A stretch of 11,989 nucleotides of DNA from Pseudomonadota bacterium (GTDB lineage: Bacteria; Pseudomonadota; Gammaproteobacteria; Burkholderiales; SG8-39): positions 1 through 11,989 of the forward strand of contig JAJZUN010000038.1 in the NCBI GenBank assembly GCA_021848555.1, written 5' to 3'. Under the pieces are notes generated by a model that saw nothing but the letters and a program-made list of their open reading frames with translations, ran no database searches and was not told the DNA's origin. The translations under genes and the position numbers were made by a program. Shown here one piece after another: positions 1 to 7,373 of this stretch. The stretch's first letter is position 1. The number at the start of each line of letters is the position of its first letter.

Positions 1-455
1 GTCATCTTTCCGTGCCACAGCGCGTATCCCATGCAGCTGCGCACGCACGCCGGTTCGAGCCCGACCTTCAGGCGGTGAACACACAGGGTGCACTTGTCCA
101 TCTTCTGTTTCTTCTCGTCAAAGACCGGTGCGCCGTACGGACAGGCTGCCGCACAGCGCTTGCAGCCGTTGCACTTCGCCTGATCGATGAGCACCGCGCC
201 GAACTGGGGCTCCTTGCTGATTGCGTCGACGGGACATGCCTTCATGCAGGCCGGATCGGCGCAGTGATTACAGGCCGTGGAGAGGTAGCGGACCTTAGGG
301 TTCGGATATTTCCCCTCCTCTCGAATGATCACCCTGCGTCGCCGCACGCCGATCGGGAGGTCGAATTCCTGCTTGCATGCGGCCTCGCACGCTCGACATG
401 CGACGCAGTTGTTTTCGTTGTAATACCAGCCGATTTGGTTCGCATTCTTTTCCAT
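1..455 (-). CDS. DmsB-like 4x[4Fe-4S] ferredoxin subunit of molybdoenzyme (3' end outside window)
   Basis: Electron-transfer subunit that should pass electrons between the molybdoenzyme encoded just upstream and a membrane quinone module. The frame is open from ATG at 455 to the left edge (151 residues) with no stop, so the C-terminus is missing. Four cysteine groups are visible: CVACRACEAAC at residues 17-27, CNHC with C70 and C74, CNGCKRCAAAC at 95-105, and CTLC at 122-125 with C137 and C141. This is the pattern of DmsB, PsrB, PhsB and TtrB-type subunits carrying four [4Fe-4S] clusters. There is no signal peptide, as expected for a subunit exported with its Tat-bearing partner. The start is supported by GGAG six bases upstream of the ATG. 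It follows the catalytic gene by 13 bases, so they are co-transcribed. The family is certain; the substrate is not. Confidence 0.93.
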   Translation of the reverse strand, partial: MEKNANQIGWYYNENNCVACRACEAACKQEFDLPIGVRRRRVIIREEGKYPNPKVRYLSTACNHCADPACMKACPVDAISKEPQFGAVLIDQAKCNGCKRCAAACPYGAPVFDEKKQKMDKCTLCVHRLKVGLEPACVRSCMGYALWHGKM

Positions 456-468
456 GTCTGTCTCCTGC

Positions 469-2799
469 CTAGGCTTTGATCAGGCGAACGCCGATTTCCT
501 TGTGCACGGCCATCCCCGATGCCTTTTCGGAGACGCCGGCGAGGAACACGCCGTCGGCGGTTCCCGCCGGGCACCATGCGTTGATCTGGTTCAGGGCGCC
601 GCGCGCAATCTTGCCGAATCCCCAGTGGCCGTAGCCATGCTGTAGCGCCACAACCTCGGGATGAATGCGTTCCGTGACCTGGACAGTAGCCTTTGCCTTG
701 CCGTAGGGCGATTCGAGCCAAATTGCGTCGCCGTCCTTGAGTCCGAGGCGCGCGGCCGCCGCGGAATTTAGCAGCAACGGGTTGTCGGACTTCATTTCCA
801 TCAGCCGCTCGTTGTTGAAGGTGCGCGAATGCGTGTGCTCGGACTGCTTGAAGTTCACGAGGTAAAACGGAAAATCGGGCGTCGGCTTGTAGACGGGCTC
901 GACGAAATCGGGAAGCGGGTTGAGCCCCTTCTTTTCCATCTGCTCGGAATAGAATTCAATTTTTTTCGAGGGCGTGGCGAAGCCGTTCTTCTTGAATTTC
1001 TCGTATTGCGTCGCGCCACCGATGAATACGCCGCCCGGTAACGCCATCACCTCGTCCAAGGTCTTCCCGATTGGGCCGTTCTTCAGTTGATCGTTGATGT
1101 ACTCCGGATACGTGTTCGGCAGACCGTTCCCGTCCTTATCCTTCAATCCCATCCTCTTGGCGAGGGCGAGGATGAATTCCTGTTCGGTCATGCCGTTGAT
1201 TACTGACTTGACCGCGGGCCGTCGAATGGCTGTCGCGGGGAACGTCACCCAGTTGACGTTGACCTCCCAGCGCTCCAGGAAGTGGCTGCCCGGAATGACG
1301 ATGTCGGCCAGCCGTGCCGTTTCACTCATCATCGTGTCGAAAACGACGATGTAATCGAGCTTCTTCAGCGCAGCGACGTTCTTCGCCGTGTTCGGCACTG
1401 ACATCACGAAGTTCTGGAACATGAACACGCCCGCACGCAGCGGATAGGGCTGCCCGGAGAGCATCGCGTCCCTGACCTCCGTGTAGATGCCCGAAACGTG
1501 GGCGAAGGGATATTTCGTTCCGAGGCCGTCGATGCGCGCGGCTTTCGGCTTGTCCAAGTTGAAGGCGCGGCGCTTCCCGCCCATGGCCTGGCGTATCATC
1601 ATGGTGCCGGGTTTGTCATACTGGCCGAGCAAGGCGCCGAGCATCGCGATCGCCCGGCCGCCGTCCGTCGCGTTCGTATGGTGCCCCGGACCGCTCCAGC
1701 TGTCGACGAGAGCCGGTTTCGTGGCGGCAAGCTCCTGCGCGACCCGCCGGATGGTCGCCGCCGGAATGGAGGTAACCTTTTCAGCCCACTCCGGGGTCTT
1801 GTCTTTGACTAACTCCGCATACTTGTCGAACCCGACCGTATAATTCTTGATGAATTCCTGGTCGTGCCAGCCGTTCTTGACGATCTCGTGGCCCAGCGCG
1901 AGCGCAAACGCGCCGTCCGTACCAGGCCGGATCGGGATCCATTCGTCCGCCTTCGCGGCCGTCTGACTGTAGAACGGATCCACGTACACCATCTTGGCTC
2001 CCTTTGCACGCCCGTCGTTCCAAATGCCGGGCAGGAGCGACCATTTCGTCGCGCCGAGCAAATTCCAGCCGAATACGAGCGCGTACTTGGTGTTGGCGAA
2101 ATCGGCAAGCGGTCGATCGTCGCCCATGACAAGCTTGAATGAGGCTTTGCGGGCAACGTCGCAAAGATTGGAATGCATCGAGAAGTTCGGCGAGCCGTAG
2201 AGCAGGTTGAAGTCCGACTGCATGTCCGTGAACGATGAGTCCTCCGTGCACCAGAAGAGCGCTTCAGGGCCGTGCTGTTCCCTGATTTCCAGCAGTTTCT
2301 TCGCTACCTCGTCGAGTGCGGCTTCCCAAGAGATCGCGCGCCAGCGCCCCGAATCCCTGGGGCCGACCCGCTTCATCGGCATCTTCACCCGGTCCGGATC
2401 GTACAGCGCGACAGCGCCGGAATTCCCCTTCGGGCATATGCGTCCGCCCAATGCCTTCTTCGCCGTGTAGTCGGTCGAGATATTGGCGACACCGATTGGA
2501 TTGAACTCGTTCGGTTCGATCTTGACGACCCGGCCATCGACGACGTGAACCTTGATGCCCGAAGTACCGCCGCACATTTGACAGGTCGTGTAGACCCATT
2601 CGCCTTTACCGGCCATCTTCTCCTGCGCGCTGGCTTCGCGAAACACCCCTAACTTGTCGTCCCAAAGAAGGCCGTTTGCAACGGCAGCGCCGGCCAGAAC
2701 CGACGACCACTTCAAGAATGCGCGCCGAGTGAACGTCTTGCCCGTGATCTGCTCGAAAAGGCTCTGCTCTTCGCCCGATATGATTTGATCTTCGCTCAT
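469..2799 (-). CDS. Tat-exported molybdopterin oxidoreductase, DMSO reductase superfamily catalytic subunit
   Basis: Large periplasmic catalytic subunit, 776 residues from the preferred ATG at 2799. GGAG lies seven bases before that ATG, whereas an ATG at 2805 directly abuts the GGAG, so I use 2799 and residue numbers here follow it. A twin-arginine signal TRRAFLKW sits at residues 24-31, followed by a hydrophobic stretch. The N-terminal iron-sulfur motif reads C73-x2-C76-x3-S80 and then C122 (ICPKGN). The third ligand, normally Cys, is Ser. YGSPNF followed by HSNLCDVARK places C213 as the probable Mo ligand, as in PsrA, PhsA, TtrA and arsenate-type enzymes. Further on come the usual molybdopterin segments (DPFYSQTA, IRPGTDGA, SETARLADIVIPG) and a C-terminal cofactor-binding domain with SRTFNNERL. 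The substrate is unknown: thiosulfate, polysulfide, tetrathionate or an arsenic-type oxyanion all fit, and the neighbouring oxyanion sensor favours the last group. Confidence 0.9.
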   Translation of the reverse strand: MSEDQIISGEEQSLFEQITGKTFTRRAFLKWSSVLAGAAVANGLLWDDKLGVFREASAQEKMAGKGEWVYTTCQMCGGTSGIKVHVVDGRVVKIEPNEFNPIGVANISTDYTAKKALGGRICPKGNSGAVALYDPDRVKMPMKRVGPRDSGRWRAISWEAALDEVAKKLLEIREQHGPEALFWCTEDSSFTDMQSDFNLLYGSPNFSMHSNLCDVARKASFKLVMGDDRPLADFANTKYALVFGWNLLGATKWSLLPGIWNDGRAKGAKMVYVDPFYSQTAAKADEWIPIRPGTDGAFALALGHEIVKNGWHDQEFIKNYTVGFDKYAELVKDKTPEWAEKVTSIPAATIRRVAQELAATKPALVDSWSGPGHHTNATDGGRAIAMLGALLGQYDKPGTMMIRQAMGGKRRAFNLDKPKAARIDGLGTKYPFAHVSGIYTEVRDAMLSGQPYPLRAGVFMFQNFVMSVPNTAKNVAALKKLDYIVVFDTMMSETARLADIVIPGSHFLERWEVNVNWVTFPATAIRRPAVKSVINGMTEQEFILALAKRMGLKDKDGNGLPNTYPEYINDQLKNGPIGKTLDEVMALPGGVFIGGATQYEKFKKNGFATPSKKIEFYSEQMEKKGLNPLPDFVEPVYKPTPDFPFYLVNFKQSEHTHSRTFNNERLMEMKSDNPLLLNSAAAARLGLKDGDAIWLESPYGKAKATVQVTERIHPEVVALQHGYGHWGFGKIARGALNQINAWCPAGTADGVFLAGVSEKASGMAVHKEIGVRLIKA

Positions 2800-2811
2800 C
2801 GTCATTCTCCG

Positions 2812-3207
2812 TTATTGGGCAAACAATACTTTCGCGCCTTTCACGCCGCCGCTGTGGCAGCCCGCGCAAATCTGAGGGTCGACCTGTCGGCGCAATGCGG
2901 CCGCCGAGCCTTCGCGCAAGTCGACGGCCTTGTGGCAATCGGCACAATGTTTTGGTGTGTCAAGCTTCGATTCGAGGTGCAGGCGGTGATACGTCTTGAC
3001 GCTCTTGTCGCGCGAGACGTCGGTCGCAATGCGAGCATGACAAGCAAGGCACTGCTTGTTGCTGTATTTTTCGGCGTGTGCATGCAGTTCGATGAGGTTT
3101 GTCGGGGCTGCCGTGCGCGCCGCTGCCGACGTCGCCAGCGCCAGGGCTACCCAGCCCGCGAACAGGCTTATCCACCTCAGAATCTTGAACACATTGTTGC
3201 CGGTCAT
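2812..3207 (-). CDS. small exported tri-haem cytochrome c
   Basis: Periplasmic electron carrier of 131 residues. It has a basic N-terminus, a hydrophobic segment (about residues 12-28) and an Ala-rich cleavage region (ATSAAA, 25-30). Three CxxCH haem-binding motifs follow: CLACH 53-57, CADCH 88-92 and CAGCH 114-118. Histidines at 42, 44, 74 and 77 could be distal haem ligands. I chose ATG 3207 because AAAGGAG lies six bases upstream; an in-frame ATG at 3240 would swallow that ribosome binding site. It is the first gene of the operon. Its TAA is followed at once by the ribosome binding site of the molybdoenzyme gene, so translation is probably coupled. It probably exchanges electrons with the catalytic subunit or with downstream periplasmic cytochromes. 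I cannot assign it to a named family beyond multihaem c-type. Confidence 0.88.
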   Translation of the reverse strand: MTGNNVFKILRWISLFAGWVALALATSAAARTAAPTNLIELHAHAEKYSNKQCLACHARIATDVSRDKSVKTYHRLHLESKLDTPKHCADCHKAVDLREGSAAALRRQVDPQICAGCHSGGVKGAKVLFAQ

Positions 3208-3355
3208 ATCGCTCTCCTTTGGGTCTTTGCGGGTATTCATGGCATGGGTACCTTACGGTCGCGACGGGCGCCGAGGTTCACATGGCCGGCGCCAGACCCG
3301 CTCGTGATGGGCTGCGGATGCGGGCAACCGATTGAACTTCGTCGCTTGCGCCTGC

Positions 3356-3371
3356 GTTACCGGCGGGTAAC
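3356..3371. promoter_or_regulatory. Palindromic regulator site 1, GTTACC-GGCG-GGTAAC
   Basis: Perfect inverted repeat with 6-base arms and a 4-base spacer. It is the leftmost of three copies in this control region. It is probably a binding site (upstream activating sequence) for the NtrC-family regulator encoded at 6035-7366. It lies about 240 bases upstream of the predicted start site of the plus-strand sigma-54 candidate, and inside the predicted leader of the minus-strand operon. Confidence 0.6.
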
Positions 3372-3521
3372 AATTGTGATCGCTTCGCTCGAATCGATCC
3401 GCCGCCGCATCGGGCGCAGCGCGAAATCGCCCCGTGCGGTGTCAGACCAAGCGGAAAATCGACCCAGACAACCACAATCAACGCGCCTCAACGGTGGATA
3501 CGCAAGTTCTATCGGCGATAG

Positions 3522-3537
3522 CGCAAGGATCAAGCCA
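3522..3537 (-). promoter_or_regulatory. Sigma-54 promoter candidate for the cytochrome-molybdoenzyme operon
   Basis: Read on the minus strand the sequence is TGGCTTG-ATCC-TTGCG, against the consensus TGGCACG-N4-TTGCW. The invariant GG and GC are present with the exact 12-base register, and the full TGGC and TTGC cores match. Transcription would start near 3511 and read into the cytochrome gene. Palindromes 2 and 3 are centred about 130 and 175 bases upstream of that point, the usual distance for NtrC-type enhancer sites. Confidence 0.6.
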
Positions 3538-3574
3538 GCGAGCCTAAATGATTGATTGACAAGATGGCACGTGC

Positions 3575-3590
3575 AGGCACGGATGATGCA
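3575..3590 (+). promoter_or_regulatory. Sigma-54 promoter candidate for the sensor operon
   Basis: The plus strand reads AGGCACG-GATG-ATGCA, matching TGGCACG-N4-TTGCW except at the first base and the first T of the -12 box. The GG-to-GC register is exact. A start near 3602 would give a leader of about 107 bases before the sensor ATG at 3709. This would make the regulatory genes self-activating. Two palindromes would then lie downstream of the start and could act as repression sites. Confidence 0.45.
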
Positions 3591-3635
3591 TACATGTTCG
3601 TGGTGAGAACGAATTCGGCGCTTTCGCAAGCAATC

Positions 3636-3651
3636 GCTACCCGCGGGTAAC
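3636..3651. promoter_or_regulatory. Palindromic regulator site 2, GCTACC-CGCG-GGTAAC
   Basis: Same arms and 4-base spacer as site 1, with one mismatch in the left arm. Its centre is 42 bases from site 3, four helical turns, so both face the same side of the helix. It lies about 130 bases upstream of the predicted minus-strand start site and is a likely enhancer for the molybdoenzyme operon. Confidence 0.6.
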
Positions 3652-3677
3652 GTTTCGATTCAAACGAGCGGATAATT

Positions 3678-3693
3678 GTTACTCCAGGGTAAC
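3678..3693. promoter_or_regulatory. Palindromic regulator site 3, GTTACT-CCAG-GGTAAC
   Basis: Third copy, one mismatch in the left arm. It ends 15 bases before the sensor ATG, so regulator bound here would overlap the translation start region of the sensor gene. This also argues against the TTG at 3676 as the sensor start, because the palindrome would then be coding. Confidence 0.6.
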
Positions 3694-3708
3694 GAAACCA
3701 AAACACAG

Positions 3709-4557
3709 ATGGCTACACGCAGAGCATTCGTCGGGGCATGCGCCGCCATGGCGTTTGCACCGCTTATCGCCAAGGGGGCGCAGGGGGCGCTGCGGATCGG
3801 CATGACGCCCGCATTCCTCCACGATCAGTACGGCGTCCTTACCGACTGGCGCATGTACATGGAAGCAAAACTCAAGCGCAGGGTCGAGTTCGTGCAGCGC
3901 GACAGCTATCGGGAAACCATCGATCTGCTGCGGCTTGCGCAGCTCGATTTTGCCTGGATCTGCGATTACCCCTACCTGTATCTGAGGCGCTACGTGAATC
4001 TTCTTGCGGTGCCGCTCTACCACGACCAACCCTACTACCGCGCCTACCTCATCAGTTCGGGAAAGTATCCGCAAATTCGAAGCCTGCGGGATTTGCGCGG
4101 CAAGATCTTCGCGTACTCCGATCCCTATTCGAGCACCGGCTGTCTGGTTCCGCGCTATCAGTTGCATCTGCTGGGCGAAGATCCGAACAAGTTTTTCGCG
4201 CGTACTTTTTTCACCTATTCGCACCGCAAGGTCATCGAGGCGGTGGGCGACGGGCTTGCGCATGCCGGCTCGGTCGATAGCATCGTCTGGGATGCCTTGG
4301 ACAACATTACGCCCAAGCTCACGCTACGCGTGTGGCTGGTCGACCAGTCGCCGGAGTACGGGGCCCCGCCTCTGGTTGCGCACCGCGCCGTGCCGCGGGA
4401 AGACGTCAACGCGGTGAGAGAGATGCTGCTCATGATGCGCTACGATCCGCAGGGCAAAGCGCTGCTGAAGCGACTGCAGACCGATGGATTCGACGCAGGG
4501 AATCCGAAGCTCTACGACAGCGTTGCGCGGATGATGCGCACCCTCGGCGAATACTAG
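3709..4557 (+). CDS. PhnD-like periplasmic oxyanion-binding sensor protein, Tat-type signal (AioX/ArxX-like)
   Basis: Substrate-binding protein of the phosphate/phosphonate (PhnD) fold, 282 residues, probably presenting a bound oxyanion to the adjacent kinase rather than feeding a transporter, since no ABC permease or ATPase is nearby. The N-terminus MATRRAFVGA has a twin-arginine signal and a hydrophobic Ala-rich stretch ending near residue 26. Typical segments are LRIGMTPAF (28-36), DFAWICDYPYLYL (80-92), SLRDLRGKIFAYSDPYS (125-141) and the ligand-loop region STGCLVPRY (142-150). Cys85 and Cys145 both lie in segments that line the ligand pocket in this fold. The start is ATG 3709; there is no good ribosome binding site, and the upstream TTG at 3676 is unlikely. 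Known relatives are AioX and ArxX, arsenite sensors next to kinase and sigma-54 regulator genes. The ligand here is inferred, not shown. Confidence 0.85.
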   Translation: MATRRAFVGACAAMAFAPLIAKGAQGALRIGMTPAFLHDQYGVLTDWRMYMEAKLKRRVEFVQRDSYRETIDLLRLAQLDFAWICDYPYLYLRRYVNLLAVPLYHDQPYYRAYLISSGKYPQIRSLRDLRGKIFAYSDPYSSTGCLVPRYQLHLLGEDPNKFFARTFFTYSHRKVIEAVGDGLAHAGSVDSIVWDALDNITPKLTLRVWLVDQSPEYGAPPLVAHRAVPREDVNAVREMLLMMRYDPQGKALLKRLQTDGFDAGNPKLYDSVARMMRTLGEY

Positions 4558-4569
4558 GATTCGGCGGCG

Positions 4570-6048
4570 ATGCGGCCTCTGCGTATGCTGTTCAATCTGA
4601 GTTTTCGCTATAAGGCACCTCTGTGGGGCAGCCTTCTGATCGTCTGCACTGCGGCGATCATGGCGGGTACGCTGTTGTTTCGCGCATACGACGATCTCAA
4701 GAGCGATCTGCTGCGTAACGCCGAGAGCCAGGGGCGAACCTTGGCGAACTCGCTGTTCCCGGCGATCCTGCATGACCAGGTGTGGCGATCATATGAAATA
4801 CTGAAATCACCGTTGAGCGGCGCTAAGGCGGCGGCGCGCGGGCAACTGCAGTCGCTGCTGATACTAGACGGGCAACAGAGGATATATGCGGCAACCACGC
4901 CCGACGCGCTGCCCATGCTCGCGGATTTCGCCAAGCTCTCCCCGGAATTCGCCGGCGTCGCCAAAGGCATCGCCGGCCCGGACAACGATACAAGGGTATT
5001 CGAGCCCGGCGGTTCGGCGCACCTATTCGTCGCGACACCCATCGGAGACGGAGAGGCGCGAGTTGGTACCCTGGTCCAGATCTATTCCAAGAACGGACTG
5101 CGAACCCGTTTTCTCGATAGTGCCCTGCACGCAGTCCTCGCGACCGGCATCGTATTGGCGGTGCTGCTGCCGCTCGCCTGGTATTGGGGGCAGCGTACGG
5201 CGATTCCGCTGATACGCTTGACCGAGCGCATGGAAGAACTGGGCCGACATCTGCCGGACAGCATTTCGCCCGAACTCTACGACTACGAGGATGAATTGGG
5301 CCGCCTGTTCCTTGCGTACAATCGGACGCTGCAACAGATGCGCGAAAAGGCCTCGATCGAGCGGGAGATGGTTCATTCCGAGCGGCTGGCGGCGATAGGG
5401 CGGCTCGCCGCCGGAGTCGCGCACGAGATCAACAACCCGTTGCTCGGCATGCTGACTGCGCTCAATACCCTGCGCCGCCATGGCGAGCCGGATGCGCGCA
5501 CCGCGAAAACCTTGTCGCTGCTGGAGCGAGGACTCGCCCAGATCAAGCAGACGGTAGCCGCTCTGTTGGTCGAGGCCAGAGCAAAGAGCAGGGATATCGC
5601 GCCGGGCGACATCGACGATCTGCGTACGCTGATCTCGCCCCGGGCGCGGGACAAGAGCGTGGCCGTCGCCTGGTCGGTAGAATTGACGGGGCCCGTGCCC
5701 GTGCCTGCGACGCATGCGCGGCAGGTGCTGATCAACCTGCTATTGAACGCGGTGCAGGCGTCCGACGAGGGCGGCGAGGTCGCGGTCTCGATCGCGGCGT
5801 CCGCAAGCGCGCTCTGCATCGAGGTGCGCAACGGCGGCAAGGTGCTTTCCGAAGCGCAGAAGAAATGCTTGTTCGAACCTTTCGTGAATGCCGGTGAATC
5901 GGGTCACGGCCTCGGACTTTGGGTGTGTTATCAGATCGTCAGCCAACTCGGCGGCAGTATCGCCGTGGAGAGCAACGCGAACGATGGCCCCGGGCTGACC
6001 CAATTCAGCGTGCGCTTGCCGATGGAGATTGCCCGTGCGGCCGACTGA
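4570..6048 (+). CDS. Membrane sensor histidine kinase (AioS/ArxS-like position)
   Basis: Two-component kinase of 492 residues. Membrane helix 1 is at about 17-38, a periplasmic sensing domain at about 39-186, and helix 2 at about 187-206. A HAMP-like linker follows to about 260. The dimerization/phosphoacceptor box AAGVAHEINNP has His285. The ATP-binding domain shows an N box (INLLLNAVQA, 388-397), an F box (LFEPFV, 434-439) and a G2 box (GHGLGL, 445-450). The G1 region reads VRNGGKVL, with Asn in place of the usual Asp, a variant also seen in some active kinases. The gene starts 12 bases after the sensor stop with a weak ribosome binding site, consistent with translational coupling. It likely reads the binding protein's loaded state and phosphorylates the regulator encoded next. 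Confidence 0.9.
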   Translation: MRPLRMLFNLSFRYKAPLWGSLLIVCTAAIMAGTLLFRAYDDLKSDLLRNAESQGRTLANSLFPAILHDQVWRSYEILKSPLSGAKAAARGQLQSLLILDGQQRIYAATTPDALPMLADFAKLSPEFAGVAKGIAGPDNDTRVFEPGGSAHLFVATPIGDGEARVGTLVQIYSKNGLRTRFLDSALHAVLATGIVLAVLLPLAWYWGQRTAIPLIRLTERMEELGRHLPDSISPELYDYEDELGRLFLAYNRTLQQMREKASIEREMVHSERLAAIGRLAAGVAHEINNPLLGMLTALNTLRRHGEPDARTAKTLSLLERGLAQIKQTVAALLVEARAKSRDIAPGDIDDLRTLISPRARDKSVAVAWSVELTGPVPVPATHARQVLINLLLNAVQASDEGGEVAVSIAASASALCIEVRNGGKVLSEAQKKCLFEPFVNAGESGHGLGLWVCYQIVSQLGGSIAVESNANDGPGLTQFSVRLPMEIARAAD

Positions 6049-7366
6049 AAAGCTGCGCCTGTGCCTTATCGAGGACGACGAGGTCGTCGGCGAGGCCTTG
6101 ATCGACCGATTTGAGCTCGAAGGATTCGAATGCGTTTGGAAGCGCACCGGCCGCGAAGCCATGATTCTATTTCAGCATCGCCGCTTCGACATCGTCATCA
6201 GCGACATCAAGCTGCCCGACATGACGGGGGAAGCGCTCTACGTGAAGCTTCTGCATGAACACCAGCGGCTGCCGCGTTACATATTCATTACCGGCTATGG
6301 CGAGATTGACCAGGCCGTGCGGCTGCTCAAACTCGGCGCTGACGACTACATCACAAAACCCTTCGACATTGAAATCTTGCTGGCCAAAATCGGCGAGCTG
6401 AAGCTGGCAACGGCATCGGCGGGACGCGAGACGACGCTCGGCATATCCCACGCCATGCGCTCGTTGCAGGGCACGCTCGAGAAGCTTGGCGAGTTCAGCA
6501 GCAATGTGCTGATCACCGGAGAGTCCGGTGTCGGCAAGGAAGTTGTGGCAAAGATGCTCCACCAGCGCCAGGAGAAGGCCGGAGCGCGCCCTTTCATTGC
6601 GGTCAATTGCGGCGCCTTGAGCGAAAACTTGTTGGAAGCGGAGCTATTCGGACACGAAAAAGGTGCCTTCACCGGCGCGGCTAGCCTGCACAAGGGTGTG
6701 TTCGAGCGGGCACATGGCGGGACCTTGTTTCTAGATGAAATCGGCGATATGCCGCTGCGAATGCAAGTCAGATTGCTGCGCGTGATCCAGGACCGATACG
6801 TTACGCGAGTCGGAGGCGAGACGCAGATGCCGGTGGAGATACGCCTTATCTGCGCAACTAGAAATGATCTTAAGAAGATGGTCGAGTCCGGCGAATTCCG
6901 CGAAGATCTTTACTATCGCATCAACGTTGTTCATTTGCGTGTGCCCCCGCTGCGCGAGAGAAAGGAGGACATTCTCTGGCTCGCGCGACGCTTTCTTGAT
7001 GAGCAGTCGACCTGGCGGGGCGGCGCACCTAGATCCCTATCAACCCGCGCTGAACGTGTCTTGCTCGACCATCCTTGGCCCGGCAATGTGCGCGAGCTAA
7101 AGCATGCGATCGAGAGGGCGTGCCTGCTCAATCCAGACGGCGTCCTGCAGCCGGAATCACTATTTGACGAGATACCGGCCGGGACGCAATCCGCCGACGA
7201 AACGCTGACTGATCACCTCAGAACTTACGAACGCGAACACATCGTTCGCGTACTTGTAAGCCATAACTGGCACCTCACGCGAGCAGCGGCCACTCTCGGC
7301 ATCAGTCGCAAGAATCTGTGGGAAAGAATGAAGCGACTAGATATTCATGAAAGTGCCGAAAAGTGA
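6035..7366 (+). CDS. NtrC-family sigma-54-dependent response regulator (AioR/ArxR-like position)
   Basis: Transcription activator of 443 residues. The receiver domain has the acidic pair near residues 14-15, the phosphoacceptor Asp57 (VISDIKLPD) and the conserved Lys in DDYITKPF (near 108). The AAA+ domain has Walker A GESGVGKE (162-169), the sigma-54 contact loop GAFTGA (210-215), Walker B GTLFLDEIGD (229-238) and the segment REDLYYRINV. A Fis-type helix-turn-helix covers about 407-437. I chose GTG 6035 because GGAG lies seven bases upstream; TTG 6029 is too close to it. The start lies inside the end of the kinase gene (14-base overlap), so the two are translated together. It probably binds the three palindromes in the divergent region and activates the molybdoenzyme operon. 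Confidence 0.93.
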   Translation: MRPTEKLRLCLIEDDEVVGEALIDRFELEGFECVWKRTGREAMILFQHRRFDIVISDIKLPDMTGEALYVKLLHEHQRLPRYIFITGYGEIDQAVRLLKLGADDYITKPFDIEILLAKIGELKLATASAGRETTLGISHAMRSLQGTLEKLGEFSSNVLITGESGVGKEVVAKMLHQRQEKAGARPFIAVNCGALSENLLEAELFGHEKGAFTGAASLHKGVFERAHGGTLFLDEIGDMPLRMQVRLLRVIQDRYVTRVGGETQMPVEIRLICATRNDLKKMVESGEFREDLYYRINVVHLRVPPLRERKEDILWLARRFLDEQSTWRGGAPRSLSTRAERVLLDHPWPGNVRELKHAIERACLLNPDGVLQPESLFDEIPAGTQSADETLTDHLRTYEREHIVRVLVSHNWHLTRAAATLGISRKNLWERMKRLDIHESAEK

Positions 7367-7373
7367 GATAGAC

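Larger units (their letters stand above)
3208..3708. other. 501-base divergent control region
   Basis: No convincing gene lies between the cytochrome operon (minus) and the sensor operon (plus). Frames crossing it lack ribosome binding sites and family features. The region holds three copies of one palindrome and two sigma-54 promoter candidates facing opposite ways, listed separately. If the minus-strand promoter is real, the cytochrome mRNA has an untranslated leader of about 300 bases, which contains the leftmost palindrome. A TTGACA hexamer at 3556-3561 could be a sigma-70 -35 box for the plus strand, but I see no good -10 at the right distance. Confidence 0.7.

Noticed and set aside
3283..3299. 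Minus-strand sigma-54 sites close to the cytochrome start
   Set aside because: Sites here either lack the GC of the -12 box or match only the GG and GC dinucleotides; the site at 3522-3537 is much better.
2785..3555. Long plus-strand frame of 256 codons over the cytochrome gene
   Set aside because: It is antisense to the cytochrome gene with its three CxxCH motifs, has no ribosome binding site and no family features.
3565..3579. TGGCACG followed by a GGCA as a sigma-54 promoter
   Set aside because: The GG-to-GC distance is one base short; the overlapping site at 3575-3590 has the exact register.
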